This document shows positions 48,863 through 59,237 of a stretch of DNA of 64,000 nucleotides, piece by piece. The notes beneath the pieces are model-generated. The model was not told where the DNA came from and did not search any database. It worked only from the letters and a program-made list of their open reading frames with translations. The position numbers were made by a program, and so were the translations under genes. The DNA comes from Fidelibacterota bacterium (GTDB lineage: Bacteria; Fidelibacterota; UBA2242; JAFGTP01): the NCBI GenBank assembly GCA_016934035.1, contig JAFGTP010000043.1, forward strand, positions 1 to 64,000, in the 5' to 3' direction. Within the stretch, counting starts at the first letter, position 1; the number at the start of each line of letters is the position of its first letter.

Positions 48863-51550
48863 TTACTTGATATTAATTCCAGAAAATTCAAATACCGGAT
48901 TTTTACCTTCCAAATCCGCTCCATTTATTTTTGCCGTAATCGTTTTTGTTTCTCGAGGTAAGAGGGTGATATAATTATCGCTAAAGAAAACCGGAAGAAT
49001 TGATAAACCGGATTTTTTATCAATTACTCTGGATTCAATAAAAAATGCAATTTTGTTGGTTGGATTTTCATAGGTTACAGTTAATTCCAATCCATCATTG
49101 GTTTTCGTGAATTTGTGTCTTGAATTGATTTTGACTTTTTCCATGGTTTGCAATGCTGTAAAATCTTCATACTGAGTCATTGGCGTAAAGAACCAAACTG
49201 AATTTTTGTAATCTAATTCCGCTTCCTGGGTTGATAGCCAATAGAAATTATCTGTAATCAAATCGCCATCAGCATCTTTCAGTTTTAGTGATAGAAAGTA
49301 AGTCTTCGTAAGTCCTTGAATTTCAGGCATATCGAAAACAAGTGAAGACTCATTTGCAGGAAGATTGAACTTAATTTCTTTTTCAAAAAAAATGTTGGAA
49401 TTAATATCCAACACTTTAATTTCTGCCTTCATGCCTTCGATTGTATAAAATTTTTCATTGATGGCGTAAATGTTCCTATCGTCGTAATTGAAGACAAGAT
49501 TAACTGGCTCACATCCATGCAAAGCACCATAAAAAGCGCCATTGGGCATCATGTACCAATCATAAAGTTGCCAGAAAGTTTCCGGCCAGGCAGAATTCAG
49601 CATCCATTGCACGATTCCAGTTGCGATTGGACGATTCACCTGGAAGGCTTCATACATTGGGCGCATTGTTTCGTAATTGGATAACTGACAGTAAGTTGCA
49701 AAACCTTCAATATTGTCAAATTCACCATATTTTTTGTTGAATGCATTGAGGAAGCGATTCAAAGTCTGAAATTCATTTCGGCCGTTATGAAAATGGAAAA
49801 CATCATTGGTCACTGGCCAGAGTTTGTCTTCTGGTAGCATTTTTTTCAAAGATTCCAAAGGTGGAACTTGGGCGCCAGGACCGGTTTCAGTATTAAAACC
49901 ATAAGCGCCACCAAGTTTACGGTTTTCATACCAGTATTTTGGTGGAGTATAGGCATAAGGGCCAGTCATTTTTACACCGGGACAACCAGATACTTCAGAG
50001 TAATTTGGATTGTTTGGGAATCCATCAAAATCCGGATAATCAGCAACATCGTCATAATTCCAACTGTTTTCCATTTTGTAGGCTACATCGTAATCCATCA
50101 TTTTACAAGTAGAAAGAATTGGTCTTGTCGGGTCTTCTTTTTTGATCGCTTGAGTGAGAGATTTTTCAAATTCAGGACGAAGGAGTTTGTCACTTCCGAA
50201 AACCCAGGTGAAAATGGATGCATGGTTTCGTCCCCATTTAACCTGGTCAATGTAAGCATCAGTATGCATTGCAATATCTTCGGGTGTATGAATTGAAAGA
50301 TATTGAGTCTCCGGGCGACCGCAGTAACCTTCCCATTCCCAGTGGCAACTCCAGCCAATCATTAGAAGCAGACCGAGTTCATCACAGGTTTCATAGATTG
50401 TTTTGTTCTTTCCCCAAAATCCTTCCAGGCGAACAGAATTGAGATTTATATGTTTAACATAGGCTAATTGATCACGCACTTTTTTGTCTGAATCATTCAG
50501 GAACATATCATCAACCCAGCCAGCGCTTTTGATAAGTATATTTTTGCCATTAACTGTATATTGTTTGTGACCATGATTGTTTATGTAGGCGTCAAATTTC
50601 CGAATCCCAAACTGTATATTTTCTATATCAGAAACTACATTTTTGATTTTTGCTGAAAGTTCAAGATTGAAAAGAGGCTGATCGCCAAGACCGTTTGGCC
50701 ACCAGAGTTTTGGATTTTTTATATTTAATTGTGGAAAATCCCTTGAGCAGAAATTCACATCAACTTCTTGGCCAGACTTCAGGGTTATTTCCTTTGACAA
50801 AGTAATTTCGCCAATATTTCCTTCTATCGTGAATTTCTGGGAATTTGGTGAATGGTTTTTAACCGTTGTATTGATAATAATATCAGCTTCATCCAGAGTT
50901 GTCGTATTGACTTCAGTTTGAACAAAAGTATTATTTAAGGAAATAGCTTTTGAGTAAACCAATTTGACAGGACGCCAGATTCCCATATTATTATCAGGAG
51001 GCCATGGATTCCAATCAACAAATCCAATTGTGAGATCACCACTGACTGGTGGAATAATTTCAACCGCAATAACATTATCTTTATCTTTCAATAAATTAGT
51101 AATATCAAATTCAAATATCCTGAAGGGCTGTTCAACATCTTCACTTTTTCCAATTTGTGTTCCATTCAGCCAGATATTCGCTTTATAATTAATACCTTCA
51201 AAAACTAATTTGATATGCTGAAAATCTTTTTCATCAAAATCAAAAGTTTTTCTATACCACCAGGAAGTTTGAAATATTGACTGATCTACTTTTTCCAGGT
51301 TTTTAGCAAAGAAAATATTTTCATATTCGCCATTTTCAACCAAAGCAGCCATAACAGTTTTAGGAATAGATGTGGGGAAGGGCTCCATAGCGACAAAACC
51401 GGATTGTGAGATTATTTCGCCTGATTGATCATTTTGGCTTGATGAGAATATTTGCCAGTTATAAGATAAATGTTGCTGAAATTTTTCAGTAGCCATCAGT
51501 ATTCCTCCCAAAAATAATAGTCCGGTCAAGAAAAGAATTTTATTCATCAT
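48863..51550 (-). CDS. Secreted glycoside hydrolase family 2 protein, exo-beta-D-glucosaminidase-like
   Basis: Signal peptide; GH2 sugar-binding domain (WWYRKTFDF...GINYKANIWLNG); active-site-like TWVFGSDKLLRPEFE and GFNTETGPG; start at MMNKILFL behind GGAG. Confidence 0.85.
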   Translation of the reverse strand: MMNKILFLTGLLFLGGILMATEKFQQHLSYNWQIFSSSQNDQSGEIISQSGFVAMEPFPTSIPKTVMAALVENGEYENIFFAKNLEKVDQSIFQTSWWYRKTFDFDEKDFQHIKLVFEGINYKANIWLNGTQIGKSEDVEQPFRIFEFDITNLLKDKDNVIAVEIIPPVSGDLTIGFVDWNPWPPDNNMGIWRPVKLVYSKAISLNNTFVQTEVNTTTLDEADIIINTTVKNHSPNSQKFTIEGNIGEITLSKEITLKSGQEVDVNFCSRDFPQLNIKNPKLWWPNGLGDQPLFNLELSAKIKNVVSDIENIQFGIRKFDAYINNHGHKQYTVNGKNILIKSAGWVDDMFLNDSDKKVRDQLAYVKHINLNSVRLEGFWGKNKTIYETCDELGLLLMIGWSCHWEWEGYCGRPETQYLSIHTPEDIAMHTDAYIDQVKWGRNHASIFTWVFGSDKLLRPEFEKSLTQAIKKEDPTRPILSTCKMMDYDVAYKMENSWNYDDVADYPDFDGFPNNPNYSEVSGCPGVKMTGPYAYTPPKYWYENRKLGGAYGFNTETGPGAQVPPLESLKKMLPEDKLWPVTNDVFHFHNGRNEFQTLNRFLNAFNKKYGEFDNIEGFATYCQLSNYETMRPMYEAFQVNRPIATGIVQWMLNSAWPETFWQLYDWYMMPNGAFYGALHGCEPVNLVFNYDDRNIYAINEKFYTIEGMKAEIKVLDINSNIFFEKEIKFNLPANESSLVFDMPEIQGLTKTYFLSLKLKDADGDLITDNFYWLSTQEAELDYKNSVWFFTPMTQYEDFTALQTMEKVKINSRHKFTKTNDGLELTVTYENPTNKIAFFIESRVIDKKSGLSILPVFFSDNYITLLPRETKTITAKINGADLEGKNPVFEFSGINIK

Positions 51551-51571
51551 TGCTCCATTTTTTAAATTATG

Positions 51572-51585
51572 TGTTATCGGTAACA
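51572..51585. promoter_or_regulatory. LacI-family-type operator candidate upstream of the GH2 gene
   Basis: TGTTATCGGTAACA: 5-bp arms around a central CG, 22 nt upstream of the GH2 start. Confidence 0.5.
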
Positions 51586-52459
51586 TTAATGGAGAATATA
51601 TTTCTGTAAAAAAAAATATACCAGAATTTTTTTTTAAAAATTATTCAAAAATTCAAAAACGAATGTGTCTGTATAGGTAGGGAAGAGTTTGGGTCAGAAA
51701 TTCGATGATAATAATTTTTCGGTTTATTTATTAAAAAAAACACTTTCCTATTAAAAAAAACAATAAAAGAATCATAAAAATCATATTGATTTTAATTTTG
51801 ATCTGAAATCATCTGTTTAGCATAAATTAATGGAATTTTTTTATTGAAAAACATCAGGCCAGGTGGGTGAGGCGAACCAAAAATACTTATAAAATTAACG
51901 ATCATAAAAACTTTTTCTTTATATAACTTTAACAAGATATATTTGAATTTAAGTTCCTTATAATCGAATAAATAAGAAATTCAAGTTAAGTAAATTATAT
52001 AAGTGGAAAATAATATTTGAAATATTATAACTTTAAAAATATTTAATTGATTATCTATGCTTTTTACTCAGAATGAAATTAGGGCCTGGTGTTGAAATTG
52101 AAACTCAAATTTTAAATACCAAATCCGAACTTAATATGATAAAAAAAAGTGAATTAATTGAAATATCAGGAGGCCTTTTCGTTTTTTTGTCACTCCACAA
52201 AGATTGCATTGGATCATATTTTTTTAGATTATTTGATGTTAATTTTTGACAGAATGAATACTGTGTTTTGAAATTAATTTCGTAGTGTTGTTTTGTTGTT
52301 ACCAGTATTTACAAGATAAGCACCAAATATTTCAAAGTGAATAAGTTGCTTTAAATTAGTGTTTTATGCTGTTTATATAAAGTAAAATTTAGTGTGACAA
52401 AAAGTCAGTTGCGGTTTTTCTGGTATTGTGGTATTTTTATTTAAAAAAAATGGTGGTTC

Positions 52460-54286
52460 ATGAAAAGATCTGATTTATTGGAAAAAATTAAAAATGCTCC
52501 GAATGATCCAGGTTGTTATATTTATAAAAATAATGTTGAAAAAATTATTTATATTGGAAAAGCACGAAATATCCAAAAGCGTGTTTCTTCCTATTTTGTC
52601 CATACTGGCAAAGATGTAAAAACATCGAAACTTATTCAACATATTTCCGATGTTGAATTTATCATTACACATTCTGAGATCGATGCCCTGATATTGGAAA
52701 ATAATCTGATCAAGGAACATAAACCTAAATATAATATTCTTTTGCGCGATGATAAAACTTTTCCCTATGTAAAAATTAGTAATGAATATTTTCCCAGAGT
52801 GCTTATAACCCGCAAGTTTGAAAATGATGGTGGAAAATATTTTGGTCCTTTCACAGAGAGTCGAAGATTAAAACATACGATCGAATTAATTAAAAGGATT
52901 TTTCCCGTCAGAAGATGCAATAGGTCTTTTAATGCCGGCAATATAGGTCCGGAAAAGCAAAAAGTTTGTTTGAATTATCATATTAACAGATGTGAAGCCC
53001 CTTGTGTTAAATATGTCAGCTATCAACACTATATGGAAATGGTTCAAAAAATAGAAGATTTTTTAAATGGAAAGACAGCTGAGGTGATTGATTATTTTCA
53101 GAAAAGAATGAAAGAAGCCGCTATGTCGCAAAAATATGAATTTGCGGCAAAATACAGAGACAATATTAAATTAGTCAATAACTTGTATCGAAGACAAATT
53201 GTTGAAGACACGACTCTTGAAGATCGTGATTTATTCAATATTTCAGTTGAAGAAAATAAAGCCTGCGCAGTTTTAATGAAAATCCGGCAGGGGAAACTAC
53301 TAGGACAAGAGGTCTTTTTTATGGACTGGTCTGGGAATCAGGCTGAAGAAAGCATTTTGGAGAATTTTATTCAAAATTATTATTCAAATACAACAAATTT
53401 TCCAAATGAAATCATTGTTGAAAACCTTCCAACCGACAGGGAGTTATTGCAAGATTGGTTGAAAGAAATAAGTGGAAAAATAGTAAAAATAATAAAAGCG
53501 GTCCGTAAAGATAAAACCAGGTTACTCTCCATGGCCAAAAAAAATGCAGGCCTTCGATTAAGGGAGTTTATTCTCAAAGAAAAGAAAATTTATAATTATA
53601 TTCCATTGACGCTGAGTTCCTTGAGAGAATCACTTAATTTAAATTCTCTGCCAAAAAAAATTGAAGGTTTCGATATTTCCAATATCAGCGGAACTCATAA
53701 AGTTGCTTCCATGGTCTGTTTTGTTAATGCTTCGGCAAAGAAAAGTGAATATAGGAAATTCTCAATAAAAACTGTTGACGGAATTAATGATTTTGCTTCG
53801 ATGGCTGAAGTCATCAAGCGACGATATACGAGAGTTTTAAAAGAGAATCTTGAGAAACCTGATTTGATTTTGATTGATGGTGGAAAGGGGCAATTATCTG
53901 TTGCAAAAGCTGTTTTAAATAATTTGGGCCTGGGCTCTATACCTATCATTGGCCTGGCGAAAAAACTCGAGGAGATTTTTATACCGGGTGAGTCTGAACC
54001 GATTGTTTTGGCTAAAGACAATCCAGGCTTAACATTACTGCGGAGAATAAGAGATGAATCTCACCGCTTTGCCATAACTTACCATCGAAAAAAAAGATCA
54101 AAAGCCAGTGTCAAATCAATCCTTGATGATATCCCCGGATTAGGTGAAAATAAGAAACTTGCTTTGATAAATCATTTTAAATCAGTAGAAAGAATTAAAG
54201 CCCTCTCTATCGAGGATTTATGCGATGTGAAAGGAATCGGTCTGAAACTTGCCAAAAATATTTGGGTATGCATTCATGAAAGATAA
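52460..54286 (+). CDS. uvrC: Excinuclease ABC subunit C
   Basis: GIY-YIG domain PGCYIYKNNVEKIIYIGKARNIQKRV; IEGFDISNISGTHKVASMV; DLILIDGGKGQL; C-terminal HhH. Confidence 0.97.
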   Translation: MKRSDLLEKIKNAPNDPGCYIYKNNVEKIIYIGKARNIQKRVSSYFVHTGKDVKTSKLIQHISDVEFIITHSEIDALILENNLIKEHKPKYNILLRDDKTFPYVKISNEYFPRVLITRKFENDGGKYFGPFTESRRLKHTIELIKRIFPVRRCNRSFNAGNIGPEKQKVCLNYHINRCEAPCVKYVSYQHYMEMVQKIEDFLNGKTAEVIDYFQKRMKEAAMSQKYEFAAKYRDNIKLVNNLYRRQIVEDTTLEDRDLFNISVEENKACAVLMKIRQGKLLGQEVFFMDWSGNQAEESILENFIQNYYSNTTNFPNEIIVENLPTDRELLQDWLKEISGKIVKIIKAVRKDKTRLLSMAKKNAGLRLREFILKEKKIYNYIPLTLSSLRESLNLNSLPKKIEGFDISNISGTHKVASMVCFVNASAKKSEYRKFSIKTVDGINDFASMAEVIKRRYTRVLKENLEKPDLILIDGGKGQLSVAKAVLNNLGLGSIPIIGLAKKLEEIFIPGESEPIVLAKDNPGLTLLRRIRDESHRFAITYHRKKRSKASVKSILDDIPGLGENKKLALINHFKSVERIKALSIEDLCDVKGIGLKLAKNIWVCIHER

Positions 54287-54564
54287 ATTTTTTAACTAAT
54301 TTATATAGAGTTGATTATATTGATTATATAAAGCAAACTTACTCATTTTTCTTGTTTTATTTTTAAAATATTTTCGGTTTTTTTCTATTGATATAAGATA
54401 TGAATTAACTTTTGTAAGCAACTGGCTATTAAATCTTAATTATCAAATAGGTTTTATTTATTTATTCTATTTTATAATTTAAATTTTAGATAGTTTGTTA
54501 TAATTGTTGACAAAAGAACCTTCTTTGATTAAAATAATAAAGCAACATTAAGAGGAACTTTATT

Positions 54565-55551
54565 ATGGATTTTAGAAAATTTATTATTGGAATATCTTTT
54601 TTATTATTAGCATGTTTTCTAACTAACTGTTCAAAATTGCCTGAAGAAAAATTAACAACAGCTGATTTATTAATTCGAAAACTTGATGAACAACAGGCAG
54701 CTGTATATGCACCGGATAAATATGAAATGGCGATGAATTTCTATAAACAGGCAAAAGAACATCTGGACAAAAAAGATTTCAAAAAAGCCAATTCAAAATT
54801 GGATTTATTCATCAATACAGCCAATTCAGCTCTCGTTAAAGCTCAAAATGAAAAAGAGTTTCAGAAATTGGCTGAAAAAGACACCCTTTTTCCGGAACCA
54901 TCTCACCAGGATAGTGCTTTTAAAAATTCCATTGAAACGCAAAATATAAATACTAACATAACTTCAACTCAATATGTTCAGGAAACAACCCATATTGTTG
55001 AAGTCGGTGATTGCTTAACCGAGATTTCGATGATGTATTATGGAACCTCTAAACTTTGGCGTGCAATCTTCGATGCAAATTCAGATTTAATATCCAATCC
55101 AGAAATTATCAAGACCGGAATGGCTTTAAAAATTCCTGAACAAGAAATAAAACTTGTGGAAAAAAGCATGCTCTCCGGGCAATTGAAAAAAGGAGAATAC
55201 CTTATCGAAATTGGTGAATCCCTTTGGTCCATTGCGAATAAAGTATATCCCGATGAAACAACCAATCATTGGCAATTTATATACATCGAGAATTTAGATT
55301 TAATTGCAAACCCAAATTTAATCCAGGCTGGAATGATCATCAATATTCCTGATTTGCAGCATTCTTTTTATCAGAATGGTGATTCCACTTATTTTGTCCG
55401 GGACGGAGATAATCTTTGGAAAATTGCAGAAATTCTTAATGAAAAAGATGTTGCCAATAATTATTCTTGGCAATATTTATTTCAATTAAATGAGAATACG
55501 ATACAAGACCCGAATGTTATCTATCCGGATCAACTGATTCGATTAAAATAA
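54565..55551 (+). CDS. Lipoprotein with three LysM-like domains
   Basis: Lipobox FLLLACFLTNC; repeated HIVEVGDCLTEIS..YGTSKLWRAIFDAN.., YLIEIGESLWSIA.., YFVRDGDNLWKIA.. Confidence 0.88.
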   Translation: MDFRKFIIGISFLLLACFLTNCSKLPEEKLTTADLLIRKLDEQQAAVYAPDKYEMAMNFYKQAKEHLDKKDFKKANSKLDLFINTANSALVKAQNEKEFQKLAEKDTLFPEPSHQDSAFKNSIETQNINTNITSTQYVQETTHIVEVGDCLTEISMMYYGTSKLWRAIFDANSDLISNPEIIKTGMALKIPEQEIKLVEKSMLSGQLKKGEYLIEIGESLWSIANKVYPDETTNHWQFIYIENLDLIANPNLIQAGMIINIPDLQHSFYQNGDSTYFVRDGDNLWKIAEILNEKDVANNYSWQYLFQLNENTIQDPNVIYPDQLIRLK

Positions 55552-55578
55552 AAATGGATTTGTTTGGACTATCAGATT

Positions 55579-56613
55579 CTAATCAACTAGAGAAGAATTT
55601 GCATAAAATGCTTGATAGTAGTGATAAAAACCCTCTGACATAATATGTTTTCCTTCCCAATCAACCCACAAACACTCGATGTCGGGGTAATTGATAAGAG
55701 CCTTGAGACCTTTTTCTGCTCCCAAAACAAACAAGCCGGTAGCCAGGGCATCAGCCATTTCAGCATCTGGTGCAATGACAGTAGACGAATGGCTTTTATC
55801 GGCTGAAAATCCAGTCAGAGGATTGATAATATGGTGATACTTTTTACCATTAACGATCGAAAATTGTTCATAATCACCGCTGGTAACAACGGCCCCTTCC
55901 TCGATTGACACAGTGCCTAAAAGGTGGTCTTTTTTAGCTGGATCTTGTACACCGACCAGCCATTTCTGGCCATCGGAGCGCTTTGAAGCACAGATATCAC
56001 CACCGGCATTCACAAGAACGCCATAATGATTTTCTTTAACGATTTTTTGCAAAGCCCGCTCAGCTGCATAGCCTTTTACAATCGCACCGGTTAGCAGTGT
56101 GAAATTTTGATTTTCGGATATTAATAAATTTCTCTTCAAGTCGATTTCTAGTTTTTCAAAACCAATATTTTTTATTGTTTCTGATACAATTAATGAATCT
56201 GGTACTTTTTCTTCTCCTTTTTTAAAAGAGTACAAATCTTTCAGAGTGCCGATTGTCATATCAAAAGCGCCAAAGGTATTGACAGAGATTTGTTTGGCGC
56301 GACTGATTAAAGCTGCAACTTCTGCTGACACCTCTACTGTATCTGAGTTACGGTGATTGAATTTATAGATGTCACTATCAGGATTGCCTTCCCAAAAGAG
56401 ATTGGCAATCCGATCAATTTCTGCAAATCCTTGATCCATTTGTTTATGGGCCGTTTCTTTGTTTTTTTCAAAAACAGTGATCTGGACGATGGTTCCCATC
56501 TGAAAGCGGGTTTCAGTGAATTTCGTGACCTTGGATTCGCAGGTAAAAAGGGAAGCCAACAGCAGATTCAACAGAAAATAGAAATAGATGTTAATTTGGA
56601 TTTTCAGAGACAA
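55579..56613 (-). CDS. apbE: FAD:protein FMN transferase (ApbE)
   Basis: TRFQMGTIVQITVF, GAFDMTIGTL, GAIVKGYAAERAL, VNAGGDICASG-like VNAGGDICASK, HHIINPLTGFSADKSHSSTVIAPDAEMADALATGLFVLG. Confidence 0.94.
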   Translation of the reverse strand: MSLKIQINIYFYFLLNLLLASLFTCESKVTKFTETRFQMGTIVQITVFEKNKETAHKQMDQGFAEIDRIANLFWEGNPDSDIYKFNHRNSDTVEVSAEVAALISRAKQISVNTFGAFDMTIGTLKDLYSFKKGEEKVPDSLIVSETIKNIGFEKLEIDLKRNLLISENQNFTLLTGAIVKGYAAERALQKIVKENHYGVLVNAGGDICASKRSDGQKWLVGVQDPAKKDHLLGTVSIEEGAVVTSGDYEQFSIVNGKKYHHIINPLTGFSADKSHSSTVIAPDAEMADALATGLFVLGAEKGLKALINYPDIECLWVDWEGKHIMSEGFYHYYQAFYANSSLVD

Positions 56614-57043
56614 TCTCCCTCAGGTTATGTAATGATATGGATTTGGCTTTTTGGGCGCTCCAATGACGTGTAATGCACCCAAACCCCAGCATTATCAGTA
56701 GGGCAAACAAAAAAGAACCAAGTTCTTTGGGAATCGGAAAAAAAATAGCCAATAAATAAAAATATCCAATAAGCCCCAATAAAAATCCAAACAGCGGAAT
56801 ACCATATTGCATGATATTGATTTTCAGTTGTTCTGTTTCTGACGTGTCAAAGGCAACCAGATCGCCAATTTTCACATTTAATGTGTTTTTTATTCTCATA
56901 ATCCGATTGTCCTCTTTGCCGGCCGTACAGACTGCTTTTGCTCCACAACTGCGACAGGCATCGCTGGCCTTTAATTCCAAAAGAGCATAATCGCCATTCA
57001 GTTCTATGACCTTTCCTATTTCATGGTCTGAGTATCGGTTCAA
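56591..57043 (-). CDS. RseC/MucC-like (SoxR-reducing system) membrane protein
   Basis: DACRSCGAKAVCTAG cysteine cluster, two TM helices, adjacent to rnf genes. Confidence 0.8.
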   Translation of the reverse strand: MNRYSDHEIGKVIELNGDYALLELKASDACRSCGAKAVCTAGKEDNRIMRIKNTLNVKIGDLVAFDTSETEQLKINIMQYGIPLFGFLLGLIGYFYLLAIFFPIPKELGSFLFALLIMLGFGCITRHWSAQKAKSISLHNLREIVSENPN

Positions 57044-57136
57044 GTTCTATTCCTTTCGATCATGAGCCGGGAATACTGGGACTGGCATAAAAAATAATTG
57101 TTTTTCATGCCAGTCAAAATATTCTCCGAAATATGT

Positions 57137-57958
57137 CTATTTTTCGTCATTGTATCCAACAGCAACAATGGCATTTGTCGGGCATTTGTCGGTGGGCAAT
57201 TCCATGGTTGAGCCATATTTTTCATGGTCAACTGTTGCAAGAAAATTATCAATTTTAAATCCACCGGAAGCATCATTTTTAACGCAGATAGAACAACCGA
57301 TGCAGGCTGTTTTGCAGACTTTCCGGGCGTCCGCACCTTTATCATGGTTTTTACACAGTACAAAGACATGATGGGAAACAGGGTGCATTTCAATAATGTT
57401 TCGAGGACATACCGTAGCACAGGCGCCACAGCCGGTGCATTTCTCTCTATCAACAATTGGAAGACCTTCTTCACCAATATAGATCGCATCAAACTGGCAG
57501 GCTTCTACACAATCACCTTTCCCGAGGCATCCATATTCACATGCTTTATCACCACCACTAACCAGAGATATACCTAAACAGGTGGCAACACCCTCATAAT
57601 CAGCTCTTTGGACAACATTAGAATGACCTCCCTGACATAAAACAACTGCCACGTTGCGTTCACCCTTTTCAACTTCCACACCCAATAATTTTGCTATACT
57701 ATGCTGACTTTCTTCACTACAAACCGGGCAGGCTGTGGCTAAAACATCACCTTTAACCATTGCATCTGCACAAGCTGCGCATCCCGGAAGTCCGCAGGCG
57801 CCGCAGTTTGCTCCTGGTAATAATTCTTCAATCTGAGCTACTCTTGGATCTTCTTCAACTTTTAGTTTTTTATCAGCCAATGCCAGCATAATTGCGAAAA
57901 ACAAACCGATTCCGCCCATGCTTAACACTGCGTATATTACTGATGTATAGTCCATCAA
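57137..57958 (-). CDS. rnfB: RNF complex subunit RnfB (ferredoxin)
   Basis: LPGANCGACGLPGCAACADAM plus 2x[4Fe-4S] CTGCGACATVCP / CIGCSICV. Confidence 0.95.
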   Translation of the reverse strand: MMDYTSVIYAVLSMGGIGLFFAIMLALADKKLKVEEDPRVAQIEELLPGANCGACGLPGCAACADAMVKGDVLATACPVCSEESQHSIAKLLGVEVEKGERNVAVVLCQGGHSNVVQRADYEGVATCLGISLVSGGDKACEYGCLGKGDCVEACQFDAIYIGEEGLPIVDREKCTGCGACATVCPRNIIEMHPVSHHVFVLCKNHDKGADARKVCKTACIGCSICVKNDASGGFKIDNFLATVDHEKYGSTMELPTDKCPTNAIVAVGYNDEK

Positions 57959-58028
57959 TTAATTCTCCTTTATTTTTTCACAATTCATGCAAAGGGCCCC
58001 GATATCTTTTCTATAAAAGAATTCTGTC

Positions 58029-58610
58029 CTAAATCATTCCTGCAAATCCCATAAATGCGAGGGCCAGACATCCAGCAATGATCATGGTGATTGGAGCTCC
58101 TTTGAAATATTTGGGAACATCTGCTAATTCCAATTCTTCTCTGATTCCAGCCATCAGTACAATTGCAATGGTAAAACCAATTCCTGCACTGGTGCCGAAA
58201 ACAACCGATTCAATAAATCCATATTCTTTGGTTACCAGATTCAGAGCCACACCCATAATAGCACAATTGGTCGTAATCAGGGGAAGAAAAATCCCTAAGG
58301 CATCATAAAGCGGTTTACTCATTTTTTTGATAAACATTTCCACCAATTGAACCAGAGAGGCAATGACGAGAATGAAAGCCACAATTTGCAGAAATTCCAA
58401 ACCCAGACCGGTTTTTGATGACAGAATGTAATGATTGATTAACCATGCCACGGAAGCGGAAAGAGTCATCACAAAAGTGGTGGCCATGCCCATGCTTAAT
58501 GCAGGTCCGACCTTTTTTGAAACGCCGACAAAAGGACATATTCCGAGGAACTGAACCAAAACATAGTTGTTAATAATTGCAGCTGATAAAAATATAATGA
58601 TCAAGTTCAT
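58029..58610 (-). CDS. rnfA: RNF complex subunit RnfA
   Basis: NNYVLVQFLGICPFVGVSKK; LITTNCAIMGVAL. Confidence 0.95.
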   Translation of the reverse strand: MNLIIIFLSAAIINNYVLVQFLGICPFVGVSKKVGPALSMGMATTFVMTLSASVAWLINHYILSSKTGLGLEFLQIVAFILVIASLVQLVEMFIKKMSKPLYDALGIFLPLITTNCAIMGVALNLVTKEYGFIESVVFGTSAGIGFTIAIVLMAGIREELELADVPKYFKGAPITMIIAGCLALAFMGFAGMI

Positions 58611-58615
58611 AATTG

Positions 58616-59230
58616 TTATCCTTTCTTCGCATTAATCCAGTTGGCAGTACCGATCAGTAACCCCAGTGTAATAAAAGCACCTGGAGGCAGGATCATAACC
58701 AGCCAGGGAGCAAAGGCATCCGGCATCACCTGGGCGCCGAAAAGCATACCGCTGCCTAAAATCTCACGAATAGAGCCAAGAACGGTCAGGGTCATTGTAA
58801 AACCGATTCCCATCCCCAGAGCATCAATGATGGACCGTCCCACATTATTTTTTGAAGCAAAGGCTTCCTGGCGTCCAAGAATGATGCAGTTTACAACAAT
58901 CAAGGGAATAAATGCGCCTAAGGCTTTATGTAAATCGGGTACATAAGCAGCCATACTTCTATCGGTAATCGTCACAAAAGTGGCGATGATGATAATAAAT
59001 ACAGGGATACGCACCTCTTTGGGAATCAGGTTTCGGGTCAGGGAGATAAGGGCGCTGGACATAACTAGTGTGAAGATTACCGCTAAACCCATGGATAGAC
59101 CGTTAATTGCAGAAGAAGTGACAGCCAGAGTCGGGCAGAGTCCTAGTAACATACTGAGTACGGGGTTTTCTTGCCAAAGTCCCTTGGTAAATTCTGCCAG
59201 TAAAGAAGTTTTAGTTTTTGCCATAATCAC
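58616..59230 (-). CDS. rnfE: RNF complex subunit RnfE
   Basis: LWQENPVLSMLLGLCPTLAVTSSAING; LIVVNCIILGRQEAFA (alternative start MAKTK at 59224). Confidence 0.95.
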   Translation of the reverse strand: MIMAKTKTSLLAEFTKGLWQENPVLSMLLGLCPTLAVTSSAINGLSMGLAVIFTLVMSSALISLTRNLIPKEVRIPVFIIIIATFVTITDRSMAAYVPDLHKALGAFIPLIVVNCIILGRQEAFASKNNVGRSIIDALGMGIGFTMTLTVLGSIREILGSGMLFGAQVMPDAFAPWLVMILPPGAFITLGLLIGTANWINAKKG

Positions 59231-59237
59231 CTCACAA

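Noticed and set aside
52073-52249. 58-codon ORF in the AT-rich gap before uvrC
   Set aside because: Short, no recognisable motif and no convincing RBS; kept only as part of the gap observation.
57040-57492. 150-aa ORF overlapping rnfB in another frame
   Set aside because: Lies within the well-supported rnfB gene; no recognisable domain, frame shadow of the ferredoxin region.
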